64,000 nt of DNA from Merluccius polli. Lineage: Eukaryota; Chordata; Actinopteri; Gadiformes; Merlucciidae. The stretch lies in the NCBI GenBank assembly GCA_030340625.1, contig JAOPHQ010001144.1:272784-336783 (forward strand). The letters are read 5' to 3'. Below, one piece after another: positions 12,158 to 23,737 of this stretch. A program made the position numbers and the translations under genes. Positions within the stretch are counted from its first letter, which is position 1. Every line of letters starts with the position of its first letter. The notes beneath the pieces are model-generated. The model was not told where the DNA came from and made no database searches. It saw only the letters and a program-made list of their open reading frames with translations.

Positions 12158-14154
12158 TTATTTCTCCACTGCATGCAGTAGAGGGAAGATGGCAAAGCCA
12201 TCCTGATAGGGAAGGCAAACCGCTTTCCTGTCCAGATCTTCAATCTTCATGAGTTTCCGCTTAGCTCTTTCAAAGCTCCCCACATAAACAATGTTAAAGA
12301 GTTTAGAACTGCAGGGATTCAGGAACAGATCAGCAGTGTCATCTGGGCTGAGAACATCAACCACTACTGTTCCATCCCCCCTTTTCTCTTTGACGAAGGC
12401 AAAGTCCTCGTTCCGAAGCAGGAAGCATCTGTCTCGTGGTTTGGCAGAAATTACACGAGTATGTGTTCGCCGTTTATGCAGTTGATGGGTCTCTGCCTTC
12501 TCTGCAACCCTTTTTGTGACCTGGACTACAGGGTTGCGGCTGCTGCGAACCATTTTCTTAATGACCTGAAGATGGTTCTCGAAAGGGAAACATGACAGAT
12601 GATTCAACGAGCACTTGAAGAATCTGACGTCTTCGTGCAAGTGTTTCAAACAATGAACATTGTAAGTGGAGAATAACTGGCCATATAAGTCACTGCTTGC
12701 ATCTACAAAGTGAATCATGAGATCCCTTGCATAATCCAAGTACTCATTTCTCTTCTCTGCGTCACTTTCTAGCAGAATAGACATACTAACTGTTAATGTC
12801 AAGAAATGGCTGTAGAGGGGTTGTGGAAGAACACTGCTCAAGACTACTGGCCCTATGTACAAGAGAAACTGGCGAACTTCTGTTGCCTTCCAACGGTCAA
12901 TTTCATCAAGAGCCCGGGGCTGCCTTGCAAATTCCCCCGGCATTGCTCCCTTAAGGCTAAGCAGCCTTTCCGATAATTCCTCCTGCTGCCTCCGTAGCAG
13001 TTTGCACTTTGAGGGTCCTCGAATAAGAAAGACCAGAATGCGTTTGACAACACCAAGGCACACCAGATGCATGTAATCCAGAGGAAACTGCTTAATGCAC
13101 ATAATCCCCACATCAAGAAGAGGAGATGGCATTTTCTGATGGATCAAATACTTAAATTGGCTGAAAATTTCATCTGTTCTGCTGGGACTAACATCTTTCG
13201 AGGTGTAAACCATCCTACACTCTTATGCGTGTTGCTGTAGCTTCACATCTCTCACAACCTTGGCTTGCGTTGTGGCCTTTAATGCACTTTAGAAAAGCTC
13301 TAGCTGGTGCATCACAGATAAATGCCCTAATGCTCACTTTGTGAACTACGTTCTGATGTTCAACTCCTTTTTCCAGCAAACCAGCTAAATCCTTGATCAA
13401 GTCTTGTACGTAGTCAGATAGTGGTTCGGGTTTGCCCTTTCCAAAATACAGCGCCACAATAAATGGATCTGAATCATTACAGATGGCCAAGATGGGCCAA
13501 AAATGATTTTTGCTGGACTTAAAAACAGGAACCCCATCAACGCTGAACGTCAATTCTATGTCTCCTGTGAAGGTTGCATTTTTGTTAAGATAGTCGAGAA
13601 TGCCTGACTCAAGACCATAATATGCATACTGCCCATTGCACTTGAACTGGCATTCTACATCTTTGGGAGTTTGGAGAAGTGTCCGGGCGTCTTTGGGAAG
13701 ACGGTGGCCATGTTTTCTCAGAATGGTCAACAAACCATTAACAGCCGTTAAAGTTTGATTGTTGGCTGTTGCCCATTGAGCCAAATCTCCAGCTAGAGTT
13801 CCAGTCTCAATATCTACATCGTTTGTCTCAAAAATTATCTACATCAGACTGACTTGAATCAACGACATCATGCTCAAAGTCCAATGTTTGCTCTTCGTCA
13901 GAATCTGAATGACTGCCTGTAGCCATCAATTGTTCATCAGTTGAAGTACCAGGCAGTTCTGAGGCATCATCTGACAACCCTTGCTGTCCCAGGGACGGTT
14001 CTCCCTGCTGTGAAGTGGTTACTTCCAGTGACTCCTCAGACTCGTGCAAGGAGGTACATTCCTGTGCAGCATCATCTTCTGCATCACTGTCTTGTGCTTC
14101 ATCATTTGCTCTCCGCTTCAGTCTTCTCCAGTCACGCAAGTAGTTGGAAGCCAT
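12158..14154 (-). pseudogene. Transposase-like gene with two one-base frameshifts
   Basis: About 660 codons in three minus-strand frames: 14154-13828 (MASNYLRDWRRLKRR start, then acidic Ser-rich linker), frame of 13784-13215, and frame of 13213-12158. The pieces join if one base is extra in an A5 run at 13830-13834 and one near 13216. The middle part has FSVDGVPVFKSSKNHFWPI and CDAPARAFLKC...GCERCE, with a Cys pair. The third part has FPLDYMHLVCLGVVKR and YNVHCLKHL. These motifs recur in uncharacterised transposase-like proteins of fish and cnidarians, which I believe belong to the CACTA/En-Spm type (Transposase_21), but the class is uncertain. Mild decay suggests recent origin, recent loss, or sequencing error. 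Terminal inverted repeats were not found. Confidence 0.7.
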
Positions 14155-14636
14155 AGTGTGGTGTTTTAAAACGCTGCAACGCTACCCCCCCCACCCAAAA
14201 GAAGTGTTTAGTGGTGCCATCAGTGTCTTTCATCAGTAGCGTCGATGGTCTTCCAGGTTGGAGACCCTGCTTTACATGTAGCTTAGCCTATTAACCATGT
14301 TTATAATAAAACAATTTATGATAAACAGTTGGATAATTAAATCCGAATTAACATATTGAATACTACCTTTAATAGCAGACATTTAAATAAATATTTTATG
14401 CATAAACTGTATACAGCCATTTATAAAATGTTTCATAATTTCAAATCTCACATATTAAAACATTAACTTAAATATTCAAAACAGTAAGCTGACTATAATT
14501 ACATTTGAATGAATATAAACTATATCTGTTAAATCCATACACTAATTTAGAATCACTATCTGATAATGCACCTTCCAGTGATTTCTTGTAAAAGGTGTAG
14601 GGCAGGCGCCATCTTGCCCCCCCAGCCTAAAGAGCA

Positions 14637-15812
14637 GGGCCGTGTTCCGATATCCGTACTTCCCGTACTTAGTATACTTAGTTTGAGTACGTAGGGTGTT
14701 CCGATTATGATCGCGGCGAAAAGAAGTGTACTTGAAAGGACCCGTATGTGTACTCACAATGGCCAAAATGCTGAGTGTGCTACGGGGTACACCAGAGAAT
14801 GTCTAATAAGGAGAGAAGTTCCACTCTCGGTTTACTTCCGGGTTCTGAACTGTTGCAGTTCCCCTCTGGTTCCATGTGAGGGCGCTCACATGGTGAGTGC
14901 AGAATGAATGGCGGTCTATGGAGCTATACCCCTCAAACTCCACTTTTCTCAGGATATAATTTTTTGTCTAGTAATTTGAATGTTGCTTTCGAAAGGGGAT
15001 GCAAAGAAATTACACATTGCTGGGTGTTAGATTTTTTAGAGTCACTTATTTGCTTTAAAAAAGTATTTTAAAATGTCAATGACGTCATACTCATCTTACG
15101 ACCAGAGATACTGCTTTACGGCTTTAAGCCTCTCCCTTTCCCTCAAGGCATCGATAACACAGCAGTACAAACATAACGATACGCAGATAAAAGTGCCAGC
15201 AACCAAAAGAAGTTGCTGTGTTAAAAAAAAAAGAACTTGGGCGAAATTGTCCACCTTAACATTCTGGTCCCGCTTCGGATGCCAAGATGCCATCAAGCAG
15301 ATCTCTGGTCGTAATCAGTCCTTCACTGACCAATCAGCGTTCATTAGCAGAATGCTAGCGTGTTATGGGCAATAACAACACGTCCTGTAAGAAATCGAAA
15401 GGACATAAGTACTCGTTCATTCAACTTTCGATCTATAACCTATGTTGAACTTGTAAGAACTACAATCAAATCAGAGTTTTTTCAATGAGAATCAGGTGAA
15501 AGAGACACATTTAGCCGTGTAGCTCCATCTGCTCCCATTCATTCTGCACTCACAGGCGATCGCCCCCAGTGGAGCTCTGGTGGAACTGCAACCAGAATTT
15601 GGTACAATGGGACTTAATAGGGAGTGGACAGGCTCTCCGTAGACGGGCTCTGGGTACACTTTGCGTACTCAACGGCAGCCATCTTAGCAACGTAGCGGAA
15701 GAGGCGGAGCCGCGCTCAGAGAACTGAGCCGCGCTCAGAGAACTGAACTGAGTGCGGATAGTGCAATATGTTTAAGTGTACTCATGGAAGTACAGATATC
15801 GGAACACGGCCC
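14637..15812. mobile_element. Inverted-repeat element with GGGCCGTGTTCCGATATC ends
   Basis: The left end at 14637 and the reverse complement of the right end at 15812 match over 27 bp with one mismatch, starting GGGCCGTGTTCCGATATC. No coding capacity and no clear TSD, so the superfamily is undecided. It contains a second inverted-repeat element (14843-15600) and an AGCCGCGCTCAGAGAACTGA tandem repeat near 15706-15745. Confidence 0.75.
14843..15600. mobile_element. Nested inverted-repeat element
   Basis: Left arm (about 14843-14915) contains GTTGCAGTTCCCCTCTGG and GTGAGTGCAGAATGAATGG; the right arm (about 15530-15600) carries the imperfect reverse complement, including CCATTCATTCTGCACTCAC. The arms of about 70 bp flank a non-coding core. 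It sits inside the larger element. Confidence 0.6.
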
Positions 15813-15974
15813 AACTGTCGGCTACATCAAGTCCATTTATCTAGCAACATCAGAAGCTATCACCCTCCCTCTTTGAATAATGACTGGAAAAATAGAAAAT
15901 AATGGGTCCTCACATTAAACACATTCACAGGACTAATGCACGAGAAAAGTGCTTTGACACCCGACTATGCAGGT

Positions 15975-16074
15975 GTTAGCTGTGTGCTTTATAAGAACAC
16001 ACAGCTAACGTTAGCCCCGAAGCGGTATGCTGCTACCCCCCGCTGGGAATTAGCAGCGGCCCGCTTTGGGGCTA
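15975..16074. repeat. Two adjacent stem-loops
   Basis: First hairpin: GTTAGCTGTGTG (15975-15986) and its perfect reverse complement at 15998-16009, loop 11 nt. Second: TAGCCCCGAAGCGG (16012-16025) pairs with CCGCTTTGGGGCTA (16061-16074), one mismatch, and an inner GCTGCTA/TAGCAGC stem extends it. No transcript evidence. Confidence 0.75.
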
Positions 16075-16380
16075 CGCTAATGCTATGCTAGCTTTCCAGC
16101 CCAGTTCATATGTAACGTTACAAATACGAAAGCCAGCTATCCGTGAGAATTATGCCATTTAGACTTAAACAGTTAAGCATGCACATGAAAAAAGGATAAT
16201 GTCCTTACAAATACATTTTCATTTTAAATAAGAGTGTCTTTTCGGAACTCATCTGGAACTTCGACGCTTGCAATGCCAACCTTGACTGTGACCGCCAACT
16301 AATACCACCTGGTGCGCATTGATGCGCACGGGTTGCAGGACAAAGGGATAGGGTTGTTGGGATTACGTGTTGGTGCGCAA

Positions 16381-16453
16381 GGAAAAATAGTTCCTAAATG
16401 GAATTTATTGAGTAAATGCATTTACTCAAGTTCCATTTAGGAACTATTTTTCC
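16381..16453. repeat. Perfect 23-bp inverted repeat with inner palindrome
   Basis: Arms 16381-16403 and 16431-16453 are exact reverse complements (GGAAAAATAGTTCC...), and the spacer holds a second 22-bp palindrome around ATGCAT (16408-16429). The whole 73 bp can fold into one long hairpin. Could be a minimal foldback element or hairpin RNA locus. Confidence 0.9.
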
Positions 16454-16606
16454 AGCATGCTGGAATAAAACATTTTAGCACCTATATTGGCCACATGATA
16501 GCCTAGCATATTGCGTTTTGAATAATAACACTTTTCAATAACACAATGTGTAAACATTACCGTTCACACTAATGTTCCAAAGTTACATCGTTGTTAAGTT
16601 AAATAG

Positions 16607-16880
16607 CGATATAAACAGTGTTTATTCAGTTAAAACAATGACAAGCAAGCTTTCCTCGAAATCACAATTTCCGTAGGCATATTTTCATGTCGGCATATGG
16701 TCGAAATAAAGTCACGTTGTGACCCGGCGTATTTTAGACTTGTTGAATGCAGAAATGTTTGCTGGGAGTGTTTATTCGGTTACAACACTCTAAAATAAGT
16801 TTTCCTTTAAGATTTAAGATTATGTTTTCATGTCGAAATGAAGTCACGTCGTGACTCGACGTCATCTGGACTTGTTCGCT
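16607..16880. repeat. Diverged tandem duplication, unit about 140 bp
   Basis: GTGTTTATTC(A/G)GTTA...TTTTCATGTCG...GAAAT(A/G)AAGTCACGT...GACTTGTT appears twice, at about 16615-16745 and 16753-16880, with substitutions and indels. Confidence 0.6.
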
Positions 16881-17112
16881 TCGACGCAGGTCGAGGAAAT
16901 GTTTACTGGGTACAGTAACAACCATCTGCAATCTGCGTGTAGACATGTTTCCTGTACTGAGCTTGAAAGTGAGCTAAAGATAATCTGAATTCTCATATTT
17001 AGTATAAACGGGAACAAAGTAAGATGAGAGAGAGGGAATTCAAAAATATTTGCAAACACCGGATGCTGAATTGACGTGCTGATAATGAATTAAAATAATA
17101 ATAATAATAATA

Positions 17113-17650
17113 GGGGAGAGTGGGGTAAAGTGAGACACTTTTTACATTTGTTCCCCTCCAAGCGAGCTGAAATGATATATCAGTTAAAATTACACATTTC
17201 CCATTAATTCAGGATGTTTTCTTGCAATGGAAATTATTAGAATGTATTCAGGATGAAGGGCAGTGAAAATACGATGTTTTTTAAAAAAAGTGGTCTTGTG
17301 TCTCACTTTACCCCAGTTTAGGGGTAAAGTGAGACAGACCAGAAAAGTCAATGGGGTAAACTGATCCACTTACTTTTTCCACTCTGAAACTACCATAACA
17401 ACATATGTTTCAACAGTTAGAATCCTGACAACTAGCTTGACAACCTCACATTCCAGAACAAATGTTGGACAAGTAACAGAATCATGGGGATTGGTCAATT
17501 AAGCACATTTTTTCACCTTGTAGTGTTGAACTCATACACTACAAAATATTCATTTTGTATATGTACTGTATATAAAAGCCTTAATATAAAAATGCCAGTA
17601 GCCTATGTACAATTGAACACAGCCCACACACACACATTTAAAATAATAAC

Positions 17651-17709
<59 letters not shown>

Positions 17710-18424
17710 AATAAAAACAATTTCAGCAAACAGAACACAGTCTGGGGGTCAGAACACAGGACCCTTACAGCCAGCTAGAACAGCCTGGGACTCGACCCAC
17801 AATTAGAGCATCAGTCATTCTCTACAATTAGGCGTCTACAACTACTCTATATTCCAGCCCTGAAGACTGCAGGGGAAGACGAAGAGCTGCTCTCTACGTG
17901 TGGTCCCTCCAGGCGTCTTGGGTTGAGGCAGCTTCCTTAGGCCTACTGTAATTATTAATTACATTAAAAATATGTTTAAAACAAAAAAGTGAGACACTGG
18001 GTAAAGTGAGACACTGTATCACTTTACCCCACAGCATTTGTCTCACTTCACCCCACCTCCACCTTTTTAGAAAAAATGACCTTTCTTAGCAATTCAGGCT
18101 AACCTTCAGCTAACATCATGACATGATGTTATATGTTGGTAGTTCATCAACAGGTATGATATAAGTTTTTCTACCTGAATCAATTTGCTTTGGCACAACA
18201 GCTGATTAAGTTGACAGCAAGAAAATGTACTTTTACATGCAAAAAAAATGTTTTTTGGAAAAAAACATGCTTATATCAGCAAAATGAGCTTCTCTCCTTT
18301 ATGGGCAAGGGGAAATGGGAGGAGCTTGAAAACAAAATGGTCACATGGGCACAAATGTGTTCTGTTGCCTAGATACAGGGCGTGTCTCACATTACCCAGT
18401 GTCTCACTTTACCCCACTCTCCCC
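17113..18424. mobile_element. Inverted-repeat element with GGGGAGAGTGGGGTAAAGTG ends
   Basis: Left end GGGGAGAGTGGGGTAAAGTG at 17113 and its reverse complement ending at 18424, with about 28 bp of TIR. Both flanks are TAATAATA, so the TSD is hidden in a TAA microsatellite. The motif GGGGTAAAGTGAGAC recurs in both orientations inside, including a head-to-head pair near 17299-17335 and copies near 17990-18056. No transposase is visible. The target is the simple-repeat tail of the L2 LINE that starts at 18425. Confidence 0.85.
17650..17708. repeat. (AAT)n microsatellite
   Basis: About 19 AAT units inside the inverted-repeat element. Confidence 0.95.
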
Positions 18425-19795
18425 TAATAATAATACATTTTATTTCGAAGCGCCTTTCATGTCACTCAAGGACGCTTTACAGTTGAAAACAAGAGCAAAC
18501 AAGTAACAAAACCATTAAAAGTGCAAGTAAACATCATGGCAACTACAAGGAGAATGCTGTCCTGAAAAGGTGGGTTTTGAGGGAGGATTTGAACTGAGGG
18601 AGGGAGTCAATATTTCGGATGTCAGATGGGAGTGAGTTCCAGAGTTTGGGAGCAGAGCGGCTGAAAGCTCTGCTCCCCATGGTGGTGAGCCGGGCAGAGG
18701 GGACAGTGAGGTGGATGGAAGAGGAGGATCTGAGGGAGCGGGAGGAGGTGGCAGTGTGAAGGAGGTCGGACAGATAGGGAGGGGCGAGGTTATGAATGGC
18801 TTTGAAGGTATGAAGGAGAATTTTAAAGTTAATACGGAGGTTAATTGGAAGCCAGTGGAGTTGCTGTAGGATGGGGGTGATGTGGTGGAAAGAGGGGGTT
18901 TGGGAGATGATACGGGCACCTGAGTTCTGGACCAGTTGGAGCTTATGGAGGGATTTCTGGGGGAGACCAAATAGGAGAGAGTTACAATAATCGATACGGG
19001 AGGTGACAAGGCTATGTACAAGAATAGAGGTGGTGTGGGGGGTGAGGGACGGACGGAGGCGATTTATATTACGTAGATGGAAGTAGGCGGTGCGGGTGGT
19101 GGTGTTGATATGGGATTTGAAGGAGAGTGAGCCATCGAGGATGACACCCAGACTCTTCACCTGGGGGGAGGGGGAAACTATGGAGCTGTCAATAGAGAGG
19201 GAAAAACTGTCAACTTTGGATAGATTGGATTTAGTACCAACTAGAAGGATTTCTGTTTTATCACTGTTAAGTTTGAGAAAGTTAGAAGTGAACCATGTTT
19301 GTAGTTCGGAAAGGCAATCTGTCAGGGAGGAGGGAGGGAGGATGGAGTTGGGTTTGGTGGAGAGGTAGAGCTGGGTGTCATCCGCGAAGCAGTGAAAAAG
19401 AATATTAAATTTACGGAAAATAAGGCCAAGGGGAAGGAGGTAAGTAATGAAAAGGAGGGGACCCAGGACAGAGCCCTGGGGGACACCAGAGGAGACCGGG
19501 GAGGGTTGGGAACGGAAGGATTTGAGTTGGACGAACTGAGTGCGGTCTGAGAGATAGGAGTGGAACCAGTCAAGGGGGATGCCAGCGATGCCGATGGAGG
19601 ATAATCTATTGAGGAGGATGGTGTGGGAAATTGTGTCAAAGGCCGCACTCAGGTCAAGGAGGATGAGGATGGAGAGTAAACCAGAATCAGCTGCAGTAAG
19701 AAGGTCGTGATTTTCAAGACGGCCGTTTCAGTGCTATGACGGGGGCGGAAACCAGATTGGAACTGTTCGTCCTGTCGGTGAATTATGTTCAAAAG
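18425..19795 (-). pseudogene. L2-type LINE, 5'-truncated reverse transcriptase
   Basis: Non-LTR retrotransposon fragment. The minus strand carries RT from the fingers/palm to the C-terminus. The frame is open from about 19700 to the stop at 18543 (about 385 codons), although no start codon lies in its first part. Motifs in order: LDLSAAFDT, GVPQGSVLGPLLF, catalytic FADD (HCFADDTQ), LNSDKTEILLVG, SLGVILDG, SRIDYCNSLL, LHWLPI and RAFSRSAPKLWNSLP. A frameshift lies near 19710. The endonuclease and ORF1 are missing. The 3' end carries the GCG(T)CCTTGAGTGACATG...ATGTATTATT tail. The motif set fits the L2 clade of the CR1 group. Confidence 0.85.
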
Positions 19796-19942
19796 TCTGC
19801 ACAGTCAAAATACCAACTCTCATACTAAACAGACAGGACCACTATTGCCAATGACGCGGTCTGCCAGTTAACTCCGGGCCCGTCCAGGGCTGGAAAATAC
19901 GCAGTTATACAGTTAGCATCACATTAACTCACGGTTGTCCAG

Positions 19943-20786
19943 TTAGCACAACAATGGCTCATCCGTGGTGGGATTAATAGTCGCCCACGGCCGCCAGATC
20001 TCTTCCATGCGGATGGATGTTATGAAGCCTTTAGCCTCTGAGACCGAAGAGAGTCTCTTCCTACCTCCATCCTTCATCACGATGACAAGCCTGGCAGGGA
20101 ATAGCAATGCAGGCTTGAAGCCCAGGTTGTAAAGCTCCGACATCACCTCCCGGTATTTCTGGCGTTGTTCTACCACCTCCGGAGCGTAGTCCTCGTAAAT
20201 GGAGATGGGGGAGCCGCAGTATTGTAGCTTGCCTCTCCTGGCTTGGGCCTCGCGTATGATCCTCTCCTTCACCTGGTGCCTGTGCAGCCTGATAAGGACG
20301 GGCCGTGCTCTCTGCCCCTGCTTCGGTTTCTCGGATAGCGTACGATGAGCTCTGTCACATTCTGGCGGTTGATTCCAGGAAGCCTTCACCAAAAACCTCC
20401 ATGAGCAGCTCTGCAAAGAGGATTGTGGGCCGCGGCCCCTCCACTGACTCAAGTATGCCGACCACTCTGATATTGTTTCGCCAACTCCGGGACTCAAGGT
20501 CGCTAACTTTGGCTAAGAGCTTAGCATTGCTCTCCGCTAGCGTAGCACAGGATGCCTCCAATGTCAACAGGCGCTTGTCTTGTGAGTTAGCATTTGCTTC
20601 AAGAGAGGTTATCTTCTGAGCGTGGTCTGACACTGTAGTGTGGACGTGGTCCAACTTTGCTTCGAGTGTTGAAATAGAAGCTTTAAAATCAGTGGAGATG
20701 GCTTGGCGGTGTTCTTCCAAGAGGTTAGCAATGGCCGCCATGCTAAACTCGTCACCTGCTAAGGTCAGAGGGACTGACCTTAGCAC
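19943..20786 (-). pseudogene. L1-type LINE ORF1 (RNA-binding protein) remnant
   Basis: Two frames together match ORF1p of L1-like LINEs, the trimeric nucleic-acid chaperone. The frame ending at 20355 gives a heptad-rich coiled coil (residues about 25-90 of the 143-residue ORF) and an RRM start (WRNNIRVVGILESVEGPRP). The frame ending at 19943 gives the C-terminal domain (DRAHRTLSEKP, RARPVLIRLHRHQVKERII, IYEDYAPEVVEQR). The shift lies around 20360-20400. No ORF2 follows; the L2 copy begins about 150 bp further on. Confidence 0.8.
20758..20784. repeat. 11-bp perfect inverted repeat
   Basis: GCTAAGGTCAG (20758-20768), 5-nt spacer, CTGACCTTAGC (20774-20784). It overlaps the beginning of the ORF1 remnant. 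Confidence 0.85.
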
Positions 20787-21084
20787 CCTGGTCTTTCACA
20801 TTCTGTCTGGTTGCATACGTCGGCATATTTCGGTGGTGTGTCAATCAAAAGAGACGAAATCACTCGAATACTACCGCTTTGTTGTGACTTTTGGGGTCTT
20901 AAAACGTGAAATTGTCAATAGTGAGACTCGGTGTGCGTCTACTCCATCTCCAGCTGCGCTTTCAAATGGTCTGCAGAGAGCTCCTCACACACCACCAATC
21001 TTCACACATCGAAGGATGCATTTGAACTATTGCACGGTGCCAGCTACATTAATACTTGTATTTATAACATGCTTAATTTGAACT

Positions 21085-21830
21085 GGCGGTCAATTAAGTC
21101 ACTCTGGAACAAGTTGTAGCAAGCCAGTGAGTAAATGGCTACAGTATGTTGAACATAACTCAGCAATAAGTTGAGCAGGCAAGGCCGGGCCATGGTTACT
21201 GCCCATGCTTGCCTCAACTTGTCCGTCTTCTCATACTGGCAAATAGTAAAATGCCTTTATTTACTTTCTCCTTCCCTCTCGAGGTCAGGTCAGAATGACT
21301 TCGGCTGGCAGTTGGCCCTCCTGTGATTGGCTTTGTCGCTGCTTGGTGGGGGGGGGGGGGGAGTGCCCCGCCCGGCCCCTAACCCCGGGATGGTGGGGAG
21401 TGGGTTTGCGATAACCATGACAGTATCCATGAAATTGGAAGCTGTGTGTAGTGAAGTGTAGAAAAGTGTTCACATTGTTAGTGGTAATCAGAAGTTAATC
21501 AACACGTGTTATCTGAGTGGCCATAAATCGTGACTTTAAATTCCACAGCGTGATTTAGTGTGCATGTACCAGAAGGAAATATTGTGAACACAATGCTACG
21601 TCCTAATATATCCGGGGCTTTTGTGTATACAAGAAACAATGCGAAATGACAAGGGGTTATGGTAATAGAGAAATATTTTTTCACCAATAGGAAGTGCATG
21701 ACCTGGTCCCAGGATTCTGCTAAAAGACACACTGTGAGAAGATGGCAGCATGCCATGTGGTGCACAGGGCTCCCAAAATACATTCCTTTACGTTCAAACA
21801 CAGCTTGTGGTTCGAAAGCCTAAACAACCC
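21085..21830. other. Non-coding, nothing identified
   Basis: No gene or named repeat recognised. A poly-G run lies near 21348-21361. Confidence 0.4.
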
Positions 21831-21836
21831 CTTCCC

Positions 21837-21915
<79 letters not shown>
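21837..21915. repeat. (ATC)n microsatellite
   Basis: About 26 CAT/ATC units, uninterrupted; reading frames through it (poly-His, poly-Ile, poly-Met) are artefacts. Confidence 0.97.
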
Positions 21916-22369
21916 GTAGCTTACCTGCCGGGGTGGTCCTGCTCCCATTGTTACCCATATTTGGCTTGTAGATACAGGCAAATAAATAAACAGCGAAGGT
22001 AGGCATTGTTAATGGACCACCATTGGTGGTGTGCTAGCAGCTGTACCTACCCTCAGTGTGGTTTCACCTGGAGCACCAACCAGGGCTGCTGGAGGGGCGT
22101 CCAGCCCAGGTCTTGCTCCTGCAGTAACCAGCACTGTCCCCAGTCACAGGCTGTGCCTTCATGGATCATGAGCATGATGAGAAGACTGTACGGTGGTAGA
22201 GCTAGATGGACTGGTGCTGTCGGTGGCGACCGTTTAACATTTTGAAAGAAATACAAATAAAAAAGAAACAAAAAATAAGTCCTCCCCCAAAAACAATGTC
22301 AATGCAGAATCATCATTATCACTGTTGACAGACATTATCACTTATTTCAGTTTACTTTATCAGGTTTTG

Positions 22370-22745
22370 TTTCGGTTTTGTCATTCACTCTCCTGTCATT
22401 TCAGATAAGCCACTCCCCCCTGCCATGCATGACGTCATCTTGATTGCCATCAGCTTGCAGCTCATTCATTACCACCTCATAGTTGACCATTATAAATACC
22501 AGTCCAGTTCCCTGTGTTCTCTGCCAGATCGTCTTGTGTGTTTACTTCCAAGCGGTCCTGCGTTTTATTCTTCTGTTACTCTACATGTTACTCTGCTTGT
22601 CTAATTACCCTGCCTGTATACAACCAACCAACCCTGCTTGTTTATCCTGTCTGAGTTTTTTGCCTGTCTTGTTGGAACCAACCTCTCTGCCTGTCCCATA
22701 TCTGTGCTGTTACCCTGTCTGACTGATTGCCTGGTTTATTACCCT
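22370..22745 (+). repeat. LTR-like fragment with CRE and TATA boxes
   Basis: TGACGTCA at about 22430, TATAAATA at about 22491 and a CTGCCTG/CCTGTCTG-rich downstream stretch resemble the promoter and R-U5 part of fish LTR retrotransposons. No TSD or second copy in the window. The rest of 21920-22990 shows no gene. Confidence 0.3.
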
Positions 22746-23147
22746 GCCTGTATAACCAATAACAGTTAAATATAACCAATGAAGTATCACCAATTCGTTT
22801 TACTCCTGCCCTATGTCATGCTTTTGGGTCCACACTGCCTGTTTTAGTCCAGTCGTTAGACACTGATTAACAGCATTTTAGATAGAAACAGTTAAATATA
22901 GCATATACGGCATTCAAAATATATACATCATAATATAACGGACATAGTAGTAAAATAAAAAAACAATAAACTAATCAAATCTGTCTTTCAATTTCCCCTT
23001 TTTTTCTCCCCATTTTTCTCTGGCTAAAAACTCGTAACTGTATTTGAAACTTAGTTGTGTCTGGTATATGAATATGAACTTGGTATTCTTTATTATATTT
23101 GTGCGTTGGTAACCTAACTGTGTGCCAATTCTTCATGTTTAGACTAC

Positions 23148-23473
23148 ATGTGCGAGGGCAGAGCAACCACCTTATCTGTTACCCTTCAGACGCCTGTCTG
23201 GTTTTTCCAGCCCAAGGTGTAATGTCTCCCCACACAGTGAATGTGTAGGCCTTGTACCTACACTGTCGTCTTGGGGGTGTTGAGCATGTGATTCTGGACA
23301 GGGCCTTGACATGTTTTTGATACTGTATAAATATGTGCCAATGACCTGAATAAAGGAGCATTGTGATCACACGGTAAGCACTGTCTCGGCCCACGTTGTT
23401 TCCTGGAAGCTTCCAGGGTTGGAGGAAAGATGGATGACTCCATCCAAACAGACAACAGAGAAAAAAAGCCCAC
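23148..23473 (+). repeat. Partial copy of the LTR at 27981-28420
   Basis: From TGTGCGAGGGCAGAGCAACC to GACAACAGAGAAAAA this aligns with 28056-28415, lacking an internal block of about 100 bp and the first 75 bp of the LTR. It contains TATAAATA and AATAAAGG (about 23350). The left end is not a clean LTR terminus. Confidence 0.7.
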
Positions 23474-23737
23474 AAGAGAAACTAATGTATGAAAGTAATG
23501 CAGTACCATTTTTTTAAACAATTTGTTTTTTAATTTCTTTATAAAAAAAAAGAAGTATTACAACAAAAATAAATACAGTTATGTTATAATAAGCGTAATT
23601 GTTAGTCAGGAAATGGGCGTTTTCTTGTTTTGGTTTCACATTTCGCAGTTGAAAAGGAACAGATGAGTAACTACTCAACAGTATGTCTGCTAAAGTCAAG
23701 GACTTAATGAACTGATACCAACTCTGGTGGACCCAAC

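Noticed and set aside
21720..22002. Poly-His, poly-Ile and poly-Met frames
   Set aside because: Translation of the (ATC)n microsatellite.
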